A stretch of DNA of 64,000 nt from Gemelliphila asaccharolytica (GTDB taxonomy: Bacteria > Bacillota > Bacilli > Staphylococcales > Gemellaceae). The notes beneath the pieces are model-generated. The model did no database searches, was not told the DNA's origin, and saw only the letters and a program-made list of their open reading frames with translations. Location: positions 31,200-95,199 of the forward strand of contig NZ_KQ959874.1 in the NCBI RefSeq assembly GCF_001553005.1, written 5' to 3'. Positions 43,700 to 54,597 of the stretch are shown here, one piece after another (the first letter of the stretch is position 1; each line of letters begins with the position of its first letter). Made by a program: the position numbers and the translations under genes.

Positions 43700-43984
43700 G
43701 TGAAAAATAAAAATAGAGTGTGCATTTTATTTGTTTTAATTGTTACTGGATATTTAGTATATAAAAAAACAAAAGTATTAAATGATTTTGATAATTCAAT
43801 AAATGAATGTAAAAAACAAATTCTTCAAAAAGGATATAAGATAAAAGATAGTTGGAGTTATAATGTACCAAAAAATACATATCTAGAATTTGGATTTTCC
43901 GATTATGAAAATATGAATTATGAAGTTATTTTTAATAAATTTAAAAATAGTATAGTTTATATAAAAAAAACAAATAAAAATTAA
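43700..43984 (+). CDS. Small single-span membrane protein of unknown function
   Basis: A 94-residue protein starting with GTG behind AGGAGAAGAA. One membrane segment (residues about 7-21) leads to an extracytoplasmic domain of about 70 residues that contains NECKKQILQKGYKIKDSWSY and LEFGFSDYENMNYEVIF. I recognise no family. It follows korB by 8 bases and is probably on the same transcript, but a functional link to korAB is not evident. Confidence 0.6.
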   Translation: MKNKNRVCILFVLIVTGYLVYKKTKVLNDFDNSINECKKQILQKGYKIKDSWSYNVPKNTYLEFGFSDYENMNYEVIFNKFKNSIVYIKKTNKN

Positions 43985-43985
43985 A

Positions 43986-44023
43986 ATACTAAATTGAAGT
44001 TGTACAATGTACAAAGAATTAGT
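43986..44023. terminator. Weak hairpin between converging genes
   Basis: TTGTAC-AAT-GTACAA forms the core of an imperfect hairpin running from ACTAA to TTAGT in the gap between the 94-residue gene and the convergent SEDS gene. There is no clear T tract, so a terminator role is uncertain. Confidence 0.3.
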
Positions 44024-45161
44024 TATCATTACTTAATTCTTTGTATATTGTATTATTTATTTTAATAATTATTCCTAGTAATATAGTATTGCTAATTAAA
44101 GAACTTCCTCCGTAGCTGATAAAGGGGATACTAACTCCTATTACAGGAATTAGTGAAGTAGTAGAATATGTATTAAAAATGAAACCAAATAAAAAGGAAA
44201 AAGAAGATAAAAATAGAAAATAATAATAAAAAGTTCCATTTTCACATTTTTTAGAAATACGTAATATTTTATAAATAAAAACGAAAAAAATAAAAATAAA
44301 AAATGTAGCACCTATAAATCCAAAATTTTTTGCAATAATTGACAAAATAAAGTCGTTATATTGTTCGTCTATATAGTTAATATTTTTACTAAATGTACCG
44401 TAAAGCTTACCTTTTGACATTTCATTTATTATTTGGGTTATTTGATAAGAAAAATTTTGAGTGAATTTTTCAGGAAAAATCCAAGAATTTACTCTTTTAA
44501 TTTGGTAATTTTTGAATCCAAAAATTGTTAAATACTTAGGAAAGTAGATGGAAAGGAAAATAAATAGAGAAACAATAAAAGAAATTATAGAATAAATAAT
44601 TAAAGAAATTTTATTTTTTTCACAAACAATAAATGTTAAGATTAAAAATAAAAATAAAAAAAATAATGCATTCCCTATATCATTTTGTTTTGTTATTAGT
44701 ATAAATGGCACCATAATGATAAGAATAATTTCAAATAATTTTATTATATCAGATGTTAATTTAAAATGTTTTTGAGAAATAAGATAGCTCATCATTAAAA
44801 CAGTAGAAGTTTTTACAATTTCAGAAGGCTGAATACTAAAAAAACTAAAATTAAACCAACTTTTAGAACCATTTACTTCAGGAGCTATAGTGTTAGATGA
44901 AAACAATAGTATAACTAAAATTATTATTGTTAATATAAAAAAAGGTATACTTATTTTTTTATAAGTATGAATATTAATTTTTTGAATTATATATAGTATA
45001 AAAAAACCTAATATATAAAAGAATAACTGTTTTACAAAAAGCATGGAAATTTTGTTATTATTATATTCAGCTAAAAATATAGAAATAATACTTATAATTG
45101 AAAATAAAAAATAAAATATTAAAAAAGAAAAATTTCCTTTTGAAAAGATAAATTGTTTCAT
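44019..45161 (-). CDS. SEDS-family peptidoglycan glycosyltransferase (FtsW/RodA)
   Basis: A 380-residue polytopic protein with about ten membrane segments. Conserved SEDS sequences are GSKSWFNF with nearby IQPSEIVK (about residues 97-117), QNDIGNALFF (about 160), NDFILSIIAKNFGFIG (about 265-280) and PVIGVSIPFISYGGSSL (about 345-361). The aspartate of the NDF motif, part of the proposed active site, is present. The acidic residues normally found a few positions later (as in GEELG) read KNFG here. RodA or FtsW cannot be separated from sequence alone. It acts with a class B penicillin-binding protein in glycan polymerisation. Confidence 0.85.
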   Translation of the reverse strand: MKQFIFSKGNFSFLIFYFLFSIISIISIFLAEYNNNKISMLFVKQLFFYILGFFILYIIQKINIHTYKKISIPFFILTIIILVILLFSSNTIAPEVNGSKSWFNFSFFSIQPSEIVKTSTVLMMSYLISQKHFKLTSDIIKLFEIILIIMVPFILITKQNDIGNALFFLFLFLILTFIVCEKNKISLIIYSIISFIVSLFIFLSIYFPKYLTIFGFKNYQIKRVNSWIFPEKFTQNFSYQITQIINEMSKGKLYGTFSKNINYIDEQYNDFILSIIAKNFGFIGATFFIFIFFVFIYKILRISKKCENGTFYYYFLFLSSFSFLFGFIFNTYSTTSLIPVIGVSIPFISYGGSSLISNTILLGIIIKINNTIYKELSNDN

Positions 45162-45406
45162 ATTTAGCTCCTTTTACTAAAAAAATAATACTTTAATATA
45201 TCTTGTTGGTTTTATAAAGAAATAATACGAAAAAACAACTTGTTTGTCAAGGAAATATTAAATTATATAAAATTAATTAATTTTAACAAGGATATTTTAT
45301 TTTACTAGATTTTTGACTTTATATTATTTATAATAAAAGTAGCATTTGGCTAATATTAAATTAAAAATGTTTATAATGAATACTTATATGAAAAAGAGGT
45401 AATATT

Positions 45407-47908
45407 TTGAAATATACACCAATGGTAGAACAATATTTGGAAATTAAAAAAAACTATCAGGATTGTTTTTTGTTTTATAGATTAGGCGATTTTTATGAGA
45501 TGTTTTTTAATGACGCAATAGATGCATCCAAGATATTGCAGATAACGTTAACAAGTAGAGATGCAGGGAATAAAAATAAGATTCCAATGTGTGGAGTACC
45601 ATATCATTCTGCAAATAGTTATATAGATATATTAATAAACAAAGGATATAAAATTGCTATATGTGAGCAAGTATCGCCTCCAGGAGTAGGTAAAATAGTT
45701 GAAAGAAAAGTTATTCAAGTTATAACTCCTGGTACCTATATGGATTATAAGAATTTAAATGAAAATAATTATATAGGTTTAATATATTATGAATATCAAA
45801 AATATTATCTTATTTGTATAGATATAATGACAGCGGATGTAAAAGCAATAATATTAAAATCTTTAATGTCATTATTGGACGAAATCAATAAGAATAACAT
45901 AAAAGAGTTAATTAATATAAATATAAAAGGTATAAATTTTACAGATAAATATGTAACAAATAAGGAAATAGAAAAAAATTTAAGATATAAAAATACAGAA
46001 AATATAACAGATGAAGTAATAAAAACTTTAATTAATAATTTATATAATTATGTAGAAAAAACACAATCTATAGGTGTGGAAAATTTTAAAAATGTAAAAA
46101 TATATAACAAAAATGAATATTTATACATGACTAGCTATTCTCTAAAAAATTTGGAAGTAATACAAAATATTAACACTAATTCTAAAAAAGGTTCTTTATT
46201 ATCAGTTATAGATAAGACCAAGACATCACATGGATCAAGAAAATTAAAGCAATGGATAGAAAGCCCTTTAATTGATATATATAAAATAAAAAATAGACAA
46301 GAAATTGTTTCTATATTTTTAGATGAATTTTTTATTAGATATGAATTGCAAAAAAAATTAAATGATATTTGTGATATTGAAAGATTATCCTCTAAAATAT
46401 CTTATGGATTAATAACGCCAAAGGAATTGATAAATTTAAAGAATAGCTTAAAAAAAATACCTGAAATAAAAAATAATTTAAAAATAATTAATAAAAAAGA
46501 AATAAATATATTAAATGAAAAAATTATATTACCTGAAGAGCTTTTATTACTTTTAGATAATGCAATTGATGATAAAGCAGGACAAGTATTAAAAAATGGT
46601 AATATAATAAAATATGGATATAATGAGGAACTAGATAAATATAAAGATGCAAAAAAAAATGCTGATATAATGTTGCTAAATGTAGAAAAAGAGCAAAAAG
46701 AAAAAACAGGTATAAAAAATTTAAAAATAGGTTTTAATAAAGTTTTTGGATACTACGTAGAGATATCAAAAACAAGTTTAAAAAATGTAAATATCGAAAA
46801 TTTTGGATATATAAGAAAACAAACTCTTTCAAATTGTGAAAGATACATTTTTGAAGATTTAAAAAAACTGGAAGAGTATATTATTAATTCAAATCAAAAA
46901 ATAGAAGAACTCGAAACAAATATATTTAATAGTGTTAAAGAAAAAGTAAAAAAATATGTAAAAAAAATACAAATATTAGCTAATTTTATTAGTGAATTAG
47001 ATGTATATATATCCTTATCGTCAGTAGCTGAGGAATATGGATATACTAAACCTACTTTTAATTCTAATAAAAAACTAGATATAAACGAAGCAAGACATCC
47101 AATAGTAGAAAGAATGATAGAAAATAATGTGTATATAAAAAATGATTTTAAAATGCAGTCTGATGATAATATATTACTTATAACTGGTCCTAATATGTCA
47201 GGGAAGTCAACGTATATGAGACAATTAGCACTTATAGTTATTCTGGCACAAATGGGTTCTTATGTACCATGTAGTAAAGCAAATTTACCTATATTTGATA
47301 AAATTTTTACAAGAATAGGAGCTTCTGATGATTTAGCTGGTGGCAAATCTACTTTTATGGTAGAAATGATTGAAGCAAAAAACGCTTTGGTAGAATCAAC
47401 AGAAAATTCATTATTAATATTTGATGAAATAGGTAGGGGAACTTCGACATATGATGGTATTGCATTAGCAAGAGCTATCTTAGAATATATAAATACTAAA
47501 ATAAAATGCAAGACATTATTTTCTACACATTACCATGAATTAACTAAACTGGGAAAAAACAATGGAATTAAAAATATTCATGTGACTGCAAAAGAAGAAA
47601 ATGGAGAATTAATTTTTCTTTATAAAGTAGCAAAAGGAGCAATAGAAAAAAGCTATGGTATTCATGTCGCAAAACTTGCTAATATTCCTGACGAAATAAT
47701 CTCTAATGCTAACAAAATATTAAAAAAATTGGAGAATGATTCAAAAAAATTTAATTATAATAAAAAAAGTGAATTAGGTATGTGTCAAAATAATTCATCA
47801 CAAGACAAATATAGAAATTTAGCTAAAAAATTGCAATCAGTAGATATAATGAATACAACACCATTGCAAGCAATAAAAATAATAGATGAATTAAAAAAAA
47901 GTTTATAA
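45407..47908 (+). CDS. mutS: DNA mismatch repair protein MutS
   Basis: An 833-residue mismatch sensor. The start codon is TTG, with GAGGT 6 bases upstream, giving KYTPMVEQYLEIKKNYQDCF at the N-terminus. The mismatch-binding FYEMFFNDA phenylalanine is at about residue 30 (GDFYEMF). Walker A GPNMSGKSTYMRQ is at about 592-604, Walker B LLIFDEIGRGTSTYDG at about 668-683, and STHYHELT follows. The C-terminal helical clamp is present. It is 16 bases before mutL. The 45162-45406 gap upstream has no gene; it holds an 18-base AT palindrome and a plausible but unclear promoter. Confidence 0.96.
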   Translation: MKYTPMVEQYLEIKKNYQDCFLFYRLGDFYEMFFNDAIDASKILQITLTSRDAGNKNKIPMCGVPYHSANSYIDILINKGYKIAICEQVSPPGVGKIVERKVIQVITPGTYMDYKNLNENNYIGLIYYEYQKYYLICIDIMTADVKAIILKSLMSLLDEINKNNIKELININIKGINFTDKYVTNKEIEKNLRYKNTENITDEVIKTLINNLYNYVEKTQSIGVENFKNVKIYNKNEYLYMTSYSLKNLEVIQNINTNSKKGSLLSVIDKTKTSHGSRKLKQWIESPLIDIYKIKNRQEIVSIFLDEFFIRYELQKKLNDICDIERLSSKISYGLITPKELINLKNSLKKIPEIKNNLKIINKKEINILNEKIILPEELLLLLDNAIDDKAGQVLKNGNIIKYGYNEELDKYKDAKKNADIMLLNVEKEQKEKTGIKNLKIGFNKVFGYYVEISKTSLKNVNIENFGYIRKQTLSNCERYIFEDLKKLEEYIINSNQKIEELETNIFNSVKEKVKKYVKKIQILANFISELDVYISLSSVAEEYGYTKPTFNSNKKLDINEARHPIVERMIENNVYIKNDFKMQSDDNILLITGPNMSGKSTYMRQLALIVILAQMGSYVPCSKANLPIFDKIFTRIGASDDLAGGKSTFMVEMIEAKNALVESTENSLLIFDEIGRGTSTYDGIALARAILEYINTKIKCKTLFSTHYHELTKLGKNNGIKNIHVTAKEENGELIFLYKVAKGAIEKSYGIHVAKLANIPDEIISNANKILKKLENDSKKFNYNKKSELGMCQNNSSQDKYRNLAKKLQSVDIMNTTPLQAIKIIDELKKSL

Positions 47909-47924
47909 AATAGTTAGGAGATAA

Positions 47925-49808
47925 ATGGGAAAAATAAATATATTGTCAAAAGAACTTTCAAATAAAATTGCTGCTGGGGAAGTAGTAGAAAGACCCGCTT
48001 CAGTAGTAAAAGAACTTTTAGAAAATTCTATTGATGCAGGTAGTAAAAATATTAAAATAATTATAAAAGAATTTGGTGTTAAAGAAATAAGAGTAGTAGA
48101 TGATGGAGAAGGTATTTTGAATGAAGATATAGAAAAGGCATTTACTAGACATGCAACAAGTAAAATAATAGATGATTATGATTTATTCCATATAAATACT
48201 TTAGGTTTTAGGGGAGAAGCATTAGCAAGTATTTCATCTGTTAGTGAAATAGAAATTAATAGTAGCACTAAACATGAAAAGCAAGGAAAAAGTTTGCTAA
48301 TAAAGGGAGGAGAAATAGTAAAAAATACTTATTGTCCGCCCATAAATGGTACAGATATAAAAGTAAAAAATTTATTTTATAATACTCCTGCAAGATTAAA
48401 ATATTTAAGAAGTAAATATACAGAACAAGCTAATATATTAAATATAATAAACAAATTAGCGTTATCGTATATAAATATATCTTTTGAAGTCATTATAGAT
48501 GATAAAGTTATGTTTAGGACATTTGGAGATGGAAATATAAGTAAAATCATATCTTCGGTATATAATTACAATATAGCAAAAAGTATGCTGGAATTTAAGA
48601 CAAGAAATGATGATTATGAAATAATAGGATATATTTCTAATCCAGAACAGACTAGAGCAAATAAAAATTATATAAATATATTCGTGAATGGTAGATATAT
48701 AAAAAATTATTTAATACAAAATGCTGTTATTTCTGCATATGGAACTTTTCTTATGAAAAATAGATATCCCATAGTAGTTATAAATATTAATATGAACTCA
48801 TCATTAGTAGATGTAAATGTACATCCTACAAAACAAGAAGTAAGATTATCAAAGGAAAAAGATTTAATTTTTTTAATAGAAAATAAAATAAAAGAGAGAT
48901 TAAAAAGTAATATATATATACCAAATGGATTGAATAATTTGGTAAGAAAAAAAAATGAATATAATTATTTTCAGACAGATTTTGATGAGGACTTTAATAA
49001 ATCTTTTTATATAAATGAAGATAAAGAATATTATGATGAAAATAATAAGGATAATAATGAAAAATTAAGTCGAGATAATTTTAATTTTATTATAAATAAA
49101 ACTAATGGATTTTCAACTTTAGATAAAAAAGAATGTGAAAAAGAATATGTAGAAAAAAAAGAAAAAGATGTGTTCGCATATGAAAACAAAGAAAAAACAC
49201 CTGAATTTATAAAAAAAGATGTTAATAAATCATTACCTAATTTAGTTATCCTTGCACAAATTTTTAAAACATATATATTAGCACAAGCAGATGAAGACCT
49301 TTTTTTAATAGATCAACACGCAGCACAAGAAAGGTATAATTTTGAAAAAAATCAAAAAAATTTTTTGAAACTTAAAAAGCAAGTAAAACAATTATTGATA
49401 CCGATAATAATTAATTTTGAAATTCAAGAAATTCCAAAAATTAAAGAGATTTTATTTAAATTAGAAGAATTAGGAATTAATTTGGAAGAGTTTGGGGAAA
49501 ATAACTATATTTTACGAGAAGTTCCTATTTGGATCGAAGTAGATGAAGAATTCACGGTAAAAAATATAATAGAAAAATTGTCTTTTAATAAAAATATAGG
49601 AATATCAGAATTAAGGAATGATGCTATAGCAATGATTAGTTGCAAATCGTCTATAAAAGCAAATCAATTTCTTACAGTGGAAGAAATGCAAAAGGTAGTA
49701 AATGACTTATATAGTTGTGAAAATCCTTTTACTTGTCCACATGGACGCCCTGTTATTTCAAAAATCAGAAAAAAAGATTTAGAAAAGATGTTCAAAAGGA
49801 TAGTTTAG
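47925..49808 (+). CDS. mutL: DNA mismatch repair protein MutL
   Basis: A 627-residue GHKL ATPase-endonuclease. N-terminal motifs are AAGEVVERPASVVKELLENS (about residues 13-32) and DDGEGI, followed by GFRGEALASISSVS. A lysine- and asparagine-rich linker of about 120 residues leads to the C-terminal endonuclease domain, which has the metal-binding DQHAAQERYNFE motif (about 463-474) and CPHGRPV near the end. The nick activity therefore looks intact, as expected in a lineage without MutH. TTAGGAG precedes the ATG. Confidence 0.96.
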   Translation: MGKINILSKELSNKIAAGEVVERPASVVKELLENSIDAGSKNIKIIIKEFGVKEIRVVDDGEGILNEDIEKAFTRHATSKIIDDYDLFHINTLGFRGEALASISSVSEIEINSSTKHEKQGKSLLIKGGEIVKNTYCPPINGTDIKVKNLFYNTPARLKYLRSKYTEQANILNIINKLALSYINISFEVIIDDKVMFRTFGDGNISKIISSVYNYNIAKSMLEFKTRNDDYEIIGYISNPEQTRANKNYINIFVNGRYIKNYLIQNAVISAYGTFLMKNRYPIVVININMNSSLVDVNVHPTKQEVRLSKEKDLIFLIENKIKERLKSNIYIPNGLNNLVRKKNEYNYFQTDFDEDFNKSFYINEDKEYYDENNKDNNEKLSRDNFNFIINKTNGFSTLDKKECEKEYVEKKEKDVFAYENKEKTPEFIKKDVNKSLPNLVILAQIFKTYILAQADEDLFLIDQHAAQERYNFEKNQKNFLKLKKQVKQLLIPIIINFEIQEIPKIKEILFKLEELGINLEEFGENNYILREVPIWIEVDEEFTVKNIIEKLSFNKNIGISELRNDAIAMISCKSSIKANQFLTVEEMQKVVNDLYSCENPFTCPHGRPVISKIRKKDLEKMFKRIV

Positions 49809-49814
49809 GAAAAA

Positions 49815-50723
49815 ATGAAAATACCAATAATAGCTATAGTAGGACCTACTGCAGTAGGGAAAACAGAATTAAGCATAAAAATAGCAAAAAAATATAATTG
49901 TGAAATTATTTCTATTGATAGTGTACAAATTTATAAAAAATTTGATATAGGATCTGCAAAGATATCAAAAGAAGAAATGTCTGGAATAAAACATCATTTT
50001 ATAGATTATTTAGACCCTAAAGATAAATTTTCAGTATTTGAATTTCAAAAATTAGTTAGAAATAAGATTAAAGATATTTATTTTAGAGAGAAAATTCCAT
50101 TATTAATTGGGGGATCTGGATATTACATGAGTGCAATATTATATGATTATAAATTTGCTAATTATGATAAGCATAATAAAGAAGATGATATAAGTATATA
50201 TAAAATGTTAGAATATCTAAAAGAAAATTATCTGGAAACCTATGAAAAAATAGATAAAAATAATCATAGAAGAATTATTAATGCTTATAATTATGTTCTC
50301 AACAAAAAAGAAAATACAACTGAAAATATGGGATCATGTAGAATATATAATCAATTTAATCCTTATATTATAGTTTTAAATATGGATAGAAAAAAACTAT
50401 ATGAAAGAATTAATTTAAGAGTTGAAAAAATGTTTGAAATGGGATTAATAGAAGAAGTACAAGAAATAATAAATAATTATGGATATAAAATACAACCTAT
50501 GAATTCCATAGGGTATAAAGAATTGATATCTTATATATTATCTGAAAATGTAGATATTGAAACAATAAAAGGATTAATATCAAAGAATACAAGAAATTAT
50601 GCAAAAAGGCAAATAACATGGTACAAAAATAAGATGTTTAATACTAATTGGTATGATGTCGCAAATAATCTAAATATTGAAACAATTTTTAATGATATAA
50701 GATGTTTTTTAGAGGGAAAATAA
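49815..50723 (+). CDS. miaA: tRNA dimethylallyltransferase
   Basis: A 302-residue enzyme that adds a dimethylallyl group to A37 of tRNAs reading UNN codons. The P-loop is GPTAVGKTELS (about residues 9-19). The substrate loop reads DSVQIYKKFDIGSAK, a variant of the usual DSMQVYRGMDIGTAK. LIGGSGYYMSAILY and the zinc-like C-terminal GYKELISYI segment are present. It follows mutL by 6 bases and overlaps recX by one base. This order after mutSL is typical of Bacilli. Confidence 0.93.
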   Translation: MKIPIIAIVGPTAVGKTELSIKIAKKYNCEIISIDSVQIYKKFDIGSAKISKEEMSGIKHHFIDYLDPKDKFSVFEFQKLVRNKIKDIYFREKIPLLIGGSGYYMSAILYDYKFANYDKHNKEDDISIYKMLEYLKENYLETYEKIDKNNHRRIINAYNYVLNKKENTTENMGSCRIYNQFNPYIIVLNMDRKKLYERINLRVEKMFEMGLIEEVQEIINNYGYKIQPMNSIGYKELISYILSENVDIETIKGLISKNTRNYAKRQITWYKNKMFNTNWYDVANNLNIETIFNDIRCFLEGK

Positions 50724-51514
50724 TGAAAATAAAAAATATTAAGAAATTAAAAAGTAAGTATAAAATAGAATTTGAGGATAGTGAACCTATTTTTATATCA
50801 GAGGATACATTATTAAAAAATAATATAATTAAAAAAATTAATATCGATGAAAAAAAAATTTCAGATATATTATTAGATGAATCAAAAGAACAAGCATTCA
50901 AGAGTGGATTAAATTATCTTAGTTATGGTATGCGAACAGAATTAGAAATGATTAAATATTTAAGAAAAAAAAATATATCTGAAGATAATATTTCTTATTC
51001 TATAAAAAGGTTAAAAGATAGTGGATATATAAATGACAGTAACTATTCAAAAACCTTTATAGAAGAATATTTTTGTTTTAGAAAGAAAGGTCCTAATTAC
51101 ATAAAGATGAAGCTCAAAAATAAAGGTGTTTTTAAAGAATATGTAGATGATTTTATTGATGAAATATGTACTTATGAAAAACAAATAAAAAATATTATAG
51201 AACAAATAGAAAAAAATTATAGAAATAAAGAAATACCAAATAATAAAAAAATTCAAAAAATAAAACATAAACTTTATTTAGACGGCTATTCATTTGATAA
51301 AATAAATTATGCATTTAATTCAATAGAAAACGAATTGGAAAATTTAAACTGCGATAAATATATAATTGAAAAATATTATAACAAAGCATATAATAAATTT
51401 TGTAATAAATATCATGATAAAAGAATTTTAAAACAAAAATTGGTTGAGAAACTTTTGAGAGATGGGTTCTCATATGGAGAAATACAAGATTATTTTTTAA
51501 ATATACAAGTTTAA
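50723..51514 (+). CDS. recX: Regulatory protein RecX
   Basis: A 263-residue helical-repeat protein that binds and inhibits RecA filaments. It contains three-helix repeats with ALNYLSYGMRTELEMIKYL-type spacing (SGLNYLSYGMRTELEM), YINDSNYSKTFIEEY and a C-terminal KRILKQKLVEKLLRDGFSYG. An upstream in-frame ATG at 50702 is inside miaA; AGAGGGA 8-10 bases before 50723 supports the shorter form, which starts within the miaA stop (TAATG). It is a little longer than the family average. Confidence 0.85.
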   Translation: MKIKNIKKLKSKYKIEFEDSEPIFISEDTLLKNNIIKKINIDEKKISDILLDESKEQAFKSGLNYLSYGMRTELEMIKYLRKKNISEDNISYSIKRLKDSGYINDSNYSKTFIEEYFCFRKKGPNYIKMKLKNKGVFKEYVDDFIDEICTYEKQIKNIIEQIEKNYRNKEIPNNKKIQKIKHKLYLDGYSFDKINYAFNSIENELENLNCDKYIIEKYYNKAYNKFCNKYHDKRILKQKLVEKLLRDGFSYGEIQDYFLNIQV

Positions 51515-51526
51515 AGGAAAATATAT

Positions 51527-53347
51527 ATGGATAATAAAAGAGATATAAGACAAAAGAAAATCAGAAATTTTTCTATAATAGCACATATAGATCATGGAAA
51601 GTCAACTTTAGCAGATAGAATATTAGAAAAAACTAAATCTGTAACAAGTAGAGAAATGAAAGATCAGCTTCTTGATTCTATGGATATAGAACGAGAAAGA
51701 GGAATAACAATCAAATTGAATGCAGTTCAATTAAAATATACTGCAAAAAATGGAGAAAATTTTATATTTCACTTAATAGATACACCAGGACATGTTGATT
51801 TCACTTATGAAGTATCAAGATCGTTAGCAGCTTGCGAAGGGGCAATTCTGGTTGTAGATGCAGCTCAAGGAATAGAAGCACAAACATTAGCTAATGTTTA
51901 TTTAGCTTTAGATAATGATTTGGAAATCATACCTATAATTAATAAGATAGATTTGCCAGCAGCAGATCCAGAACGCGTTAAAAAGGAGATAGAAGATGTC
52001 ATAGGATTGCCTACTGATGATATAGTTCTTTGTTCAGCAAAAGCTGGGATTGGAATTGACGATATTTTAGAACAGATTGTAGAAAAAATACCATCTCCAA
52101 ATGGAAAATCTGATGAACCATTACAGGCATTAATATTTGATTCTGTTTATGATCCATATAGAGGAGTCATTATCTCAGTTAGAATAAAAAATGGTAGTAT
52201 TAAATCTGGAGATAAAATATTGATGATGTCAACTGGAGGGATTTTTGAAGTAACAGAAGTAGGAATACATAATCCTAAAGAACAAGAAGTGCCAGAATTG
52301 ACAGTTGGTGATGTAGGATACATATGTGCATCAATAAAGAATGTTAGTGAAACTAGAGTAGGAGATACTATAACACTTGCAGATAATCCAGCATCAAAAC
52401 CTTTACCAGGATATAGAAAATTAAATCCTATGGTATATTGTGGATTATACCCTATAGATTCTTCTAAATATAATGATCTCAGAGAGGCATTAGAAAAATT
52501 GGAATTAAACGATTCATCGCTTCAGTATGATCCTGAAACATCTCAAGCTTTAGGATTTGGTTTTAGATGTGGCTTTTTAGGAATGTTGCATATGGAGATA
52601 ATTCAAGAGAGAATAGAAAGAGAATTCAATATTGATATTATTGCAACAGCTCCTTCTGTTATTTATAAAATTGAATTGACTGATGGAACAAAAATAGATG
52701 TTTCTAACCCTTCAGAAATGCCAGATCCTCAAAAAATAAATCAAATAAAAGAGCCTATAGTTAAATCAAGTATAATGGTTCCTAATGAATATGTAGGTTC
52801 TGTTATGGAACTTTGCCAGAAAAAACGTGGTACTTTTAAAAATATGGATTATATCGATGACACTAGAGTTAATATAATTTATAATATGCCATTATCGGAA
52901 ATAGTTTTTGATTTTTTTGATCAATTAAAATCTAGTACAAAAGGATATGCATCTTTTGACTATGAAATGAGTGGATACCAAAATAGTAATTTAGTAAAAA
53001 TGGATATATTGTTAAATGGAGAGCAAGTAGATGCTTTAAGCTTTATTGTTCATAAAGAGTTTGCTTATCAAAGAGGAAAAGTAATAGTTGAAAAATTAAA
53101 AAAATTAATTCCTAAACAACAATTTGAAATACCAGTTCAAGCAGCTATTGGGAATAAAATTGTCTCGAGAGAAACAATAAAAGCTGTTAGAAAAAATGTA
53201 TTGGCGAAATGTTATGGTGGAGATATAAGTAGAAAAAGAAAATTATTAGAAAAACAAAAAAAAGGTAAAGAACGAATGAAATCTGTAGGAAGTGTAGAAG
53301 TGCCACAAGATGCGTTTATGGCAGTTTTAAAAATGGATAATGAATAA
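51527..53347 (+). CDS. lepA: Elongation factor 4 (back-translocase)
   Basis: A 606-residue translational GTPase. G1 [16 protein letters not shown] (about residues 17-32), G2/G3 RERGITIK and [12 protein letters not shown], and G4 [13 protein letters not shown] are all intact. Domains II, III, V and the LepA-specific C-terminal domain ([45 protein letters not shown]) follow. Full length. It binds stalled ribosomes and promotes back-translocation or assembly. AAAGGA precedes the ATG. Its stop codon lies just before the preferred hemW start. Confidence 0.96.
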   Translation: MDNKRDIRQKKIRNFSIIAHIDHGKSTLADRILEKTKSVTSREMKDQLLDSMDIERERGITIKLNAVQLKYTAKNGENFIFHLIDTPGHVDFTYEVSRSLAACEGAILVVDAAQGIEAQTLANVYLALDNDLEIIPIINKIDLPAADPERVKKEIEDVIGLPTDDIVLCSAKAGIGIDDILEQIVEKIPSPNGKSDEPLQALIFDSVYDPYRGVIISVRIKNGSIKSGDKILMMSTGGIFEVTEVGIHNPKEQEVPELTVGDVGYICASIKNVSETRVGDTITLADNPASKPLPGYRKLNPMVYCGLYPIDSSKYNDLREALEKLELNDSSLQYDPETSQALGFGFRCGFLGMLHMEIIQERIEREFNIDIIATAPSVIYKIELTDGTKIDVSNPSEMPDPQKINQIKEPIVKSSIMVPNEYVGSVMELCQKKRGTFKNMDYIDDTRVNIIYNMPLSEIVFDFFDQLKSSTKGYASFDYEMSGYQNSNLVKMDILLNGEQVDALSFIVHKEFAYQRGKVIVEKLKKLIPKQQFEIPVQAAIGNKIVSRETIKAVRKNVLAKCYGGDISRKRKLLEKQKKGKERMKSVGSVEVPQDAFMAVLKMDNE

Positions 53348-53351
53348 TATA

Positions 53352-54485
53352 ATGAGAAATTTAAAAGGTATATACATACATATACCTTTTTGTAAATATA
53401 TATGCACGTATTGTAATTTCAACAAGTTTTATATACAAAATCAACCTGTAGATGAATATATAGACTGTTTGGTAAAAGAGATAGATAATATAGGTAATTA
53501 TGATGATATTATAACAATATATATTGGAGGGGGAACACCTAGCTCTTTATCATTTTCTCAAATTATAAAATTATTAGAAATAATAAAAAAAAATATTAAT
53601 ATAGATAATATAAAAGAATATACGTTTGAAGCTAATCCTGAAGATTTAACTATTGAAAAAATTAAAATACTAAAAAAATATGGAGTTAATAGAGTAAGTA
53701 TTGGTGTTCAGACATTAAATGAAGATATTCTAAAGTCCATAGGGAGAGGACATAGTAAAAAAGATGTAGATAATGCAGTGAAAAATTTAAAAAAAGTAGG
53801 TATAAATAACATTAATATTGATTTAATGTTTTCATTACCTAATCAGACTATGCTAGATTTAAAGAAAAGTATAATAGAAATACTGTCATATGATATTTCA
53901 CATATATCTTGCTATTCATTAATTTTAGAACAAAGAACAAAATTATACAATCAAGTAAAAAAAAATAAAATAATTTTACCTGACAACGAAGTAGAATTAA
54001 ATATGTATAAATATGTTATAAAGACTCTCTCTGAAAATGGATTTAATCAATATGAAATAAGTAATTTTTCTAAAAAAGGATTTGAGAGTATACATAACAC
54101 AAATTATTGGAGAAATATGGAATATTATGGAGTAGGAGCTGGAGCACATGGCTATATAAATGGCGTAAGATACAGAAATATAGCATCTGTTAAATTTTAT
54201 ATTGATGAAATAAATAAAAAGAATAATGCTATAATTGAAAAAAATAAACTAACATTAAAAGAAAAGGTAGAAGAAGAATTTTTTCTAGGTTTAAGATTAT
54301 TAAAAGGTGTTAATCTTGATAACATAGATGAAAAATATCATATTGATTGCAGAAAAATTTATAATGAAACAATTTTTAAACATCTATCAAATGGAAATTT
54401 AGTTTTGAAAGATTCTATATTAAAATTTGAATATAAGGGATTGTTTAATGGTAATGATGTTTTTTCTGATTTTATCATTCTTTAG
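53352..54485 (+). CDS. hemW: Radical SAM haem chaperone-like protein HemW
   Basis: A 377-residue protein of the HemN family. The radical SAM cluster motif is CKYICTYCNF (about residues 14-23): the fourth cysteine of true HemN is replaced by phenylalanine, which marks the HemW group, a haem-binding chaperone rather than a coproporphyrinogen oxidase. GGGTPSSL and NIDLMFSLPNQT are conserved. An earlier in-frame ATG at 53340 lies within lepA; neither start has a clear ribosome-binding site, and I prefer 53352 by comparison with family N-termini. Unlike in Bacillus, hrcA does not follow. Confidence 0.88.
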   Translation: MRNLKGIYIHIPFCKYICTYCNFNKFYIQNQPVDEYIDCLVKEIDNIGNYDDIITIYIGGGTPSSLSFSQIIKLLEIIKKNINIDNIKEYTFEANPEDLTIEKIKILKKYGVNRVSIGVQTLNEDILKSIGRGHSKKDVDNAVKNLKKVGINNINIDLMFSLPNQTMLDLKKSIIEILSYDISHISCYSLILEQRTKLYNQVKKNKIILPDNEVELNMYKYVIKTLSENGFNQYEISNFSKKGFESIHNTNYWRNMEYYGVGAGAHGYINGVRYRNIASVKFYIDEINKKNNAIIEKNKLTLKEKVEEEFFLGLRLLKGVNLDNIDEKYHIDCRKIYNETIFKHLSNGNLVLKDSILKFEYKGLFNGNDVFSDFIIL

Positions 54486-54518
54486 CTTATTTTATAATTA
54501 ATAATATTTTTAGTTTTA

Positions 54519-54547
54519 TTGTATTTTGTTTTTATAAATAGTATAAT
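54519..54547 (+). promoter_or_regulatory. Promoter of pnp
   Basis: TTGTAT (54519-54524), 17 bases, then TATAAT (54542-54547). A second TATAAT follows at 54562-54567 without a good -35 partner. Confidence 0.5.
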
Positions 54548-54597
54548 AAAATGGTGATTTTGTATAATAACAAACTTAAAATATGGAAGGAAGAACT

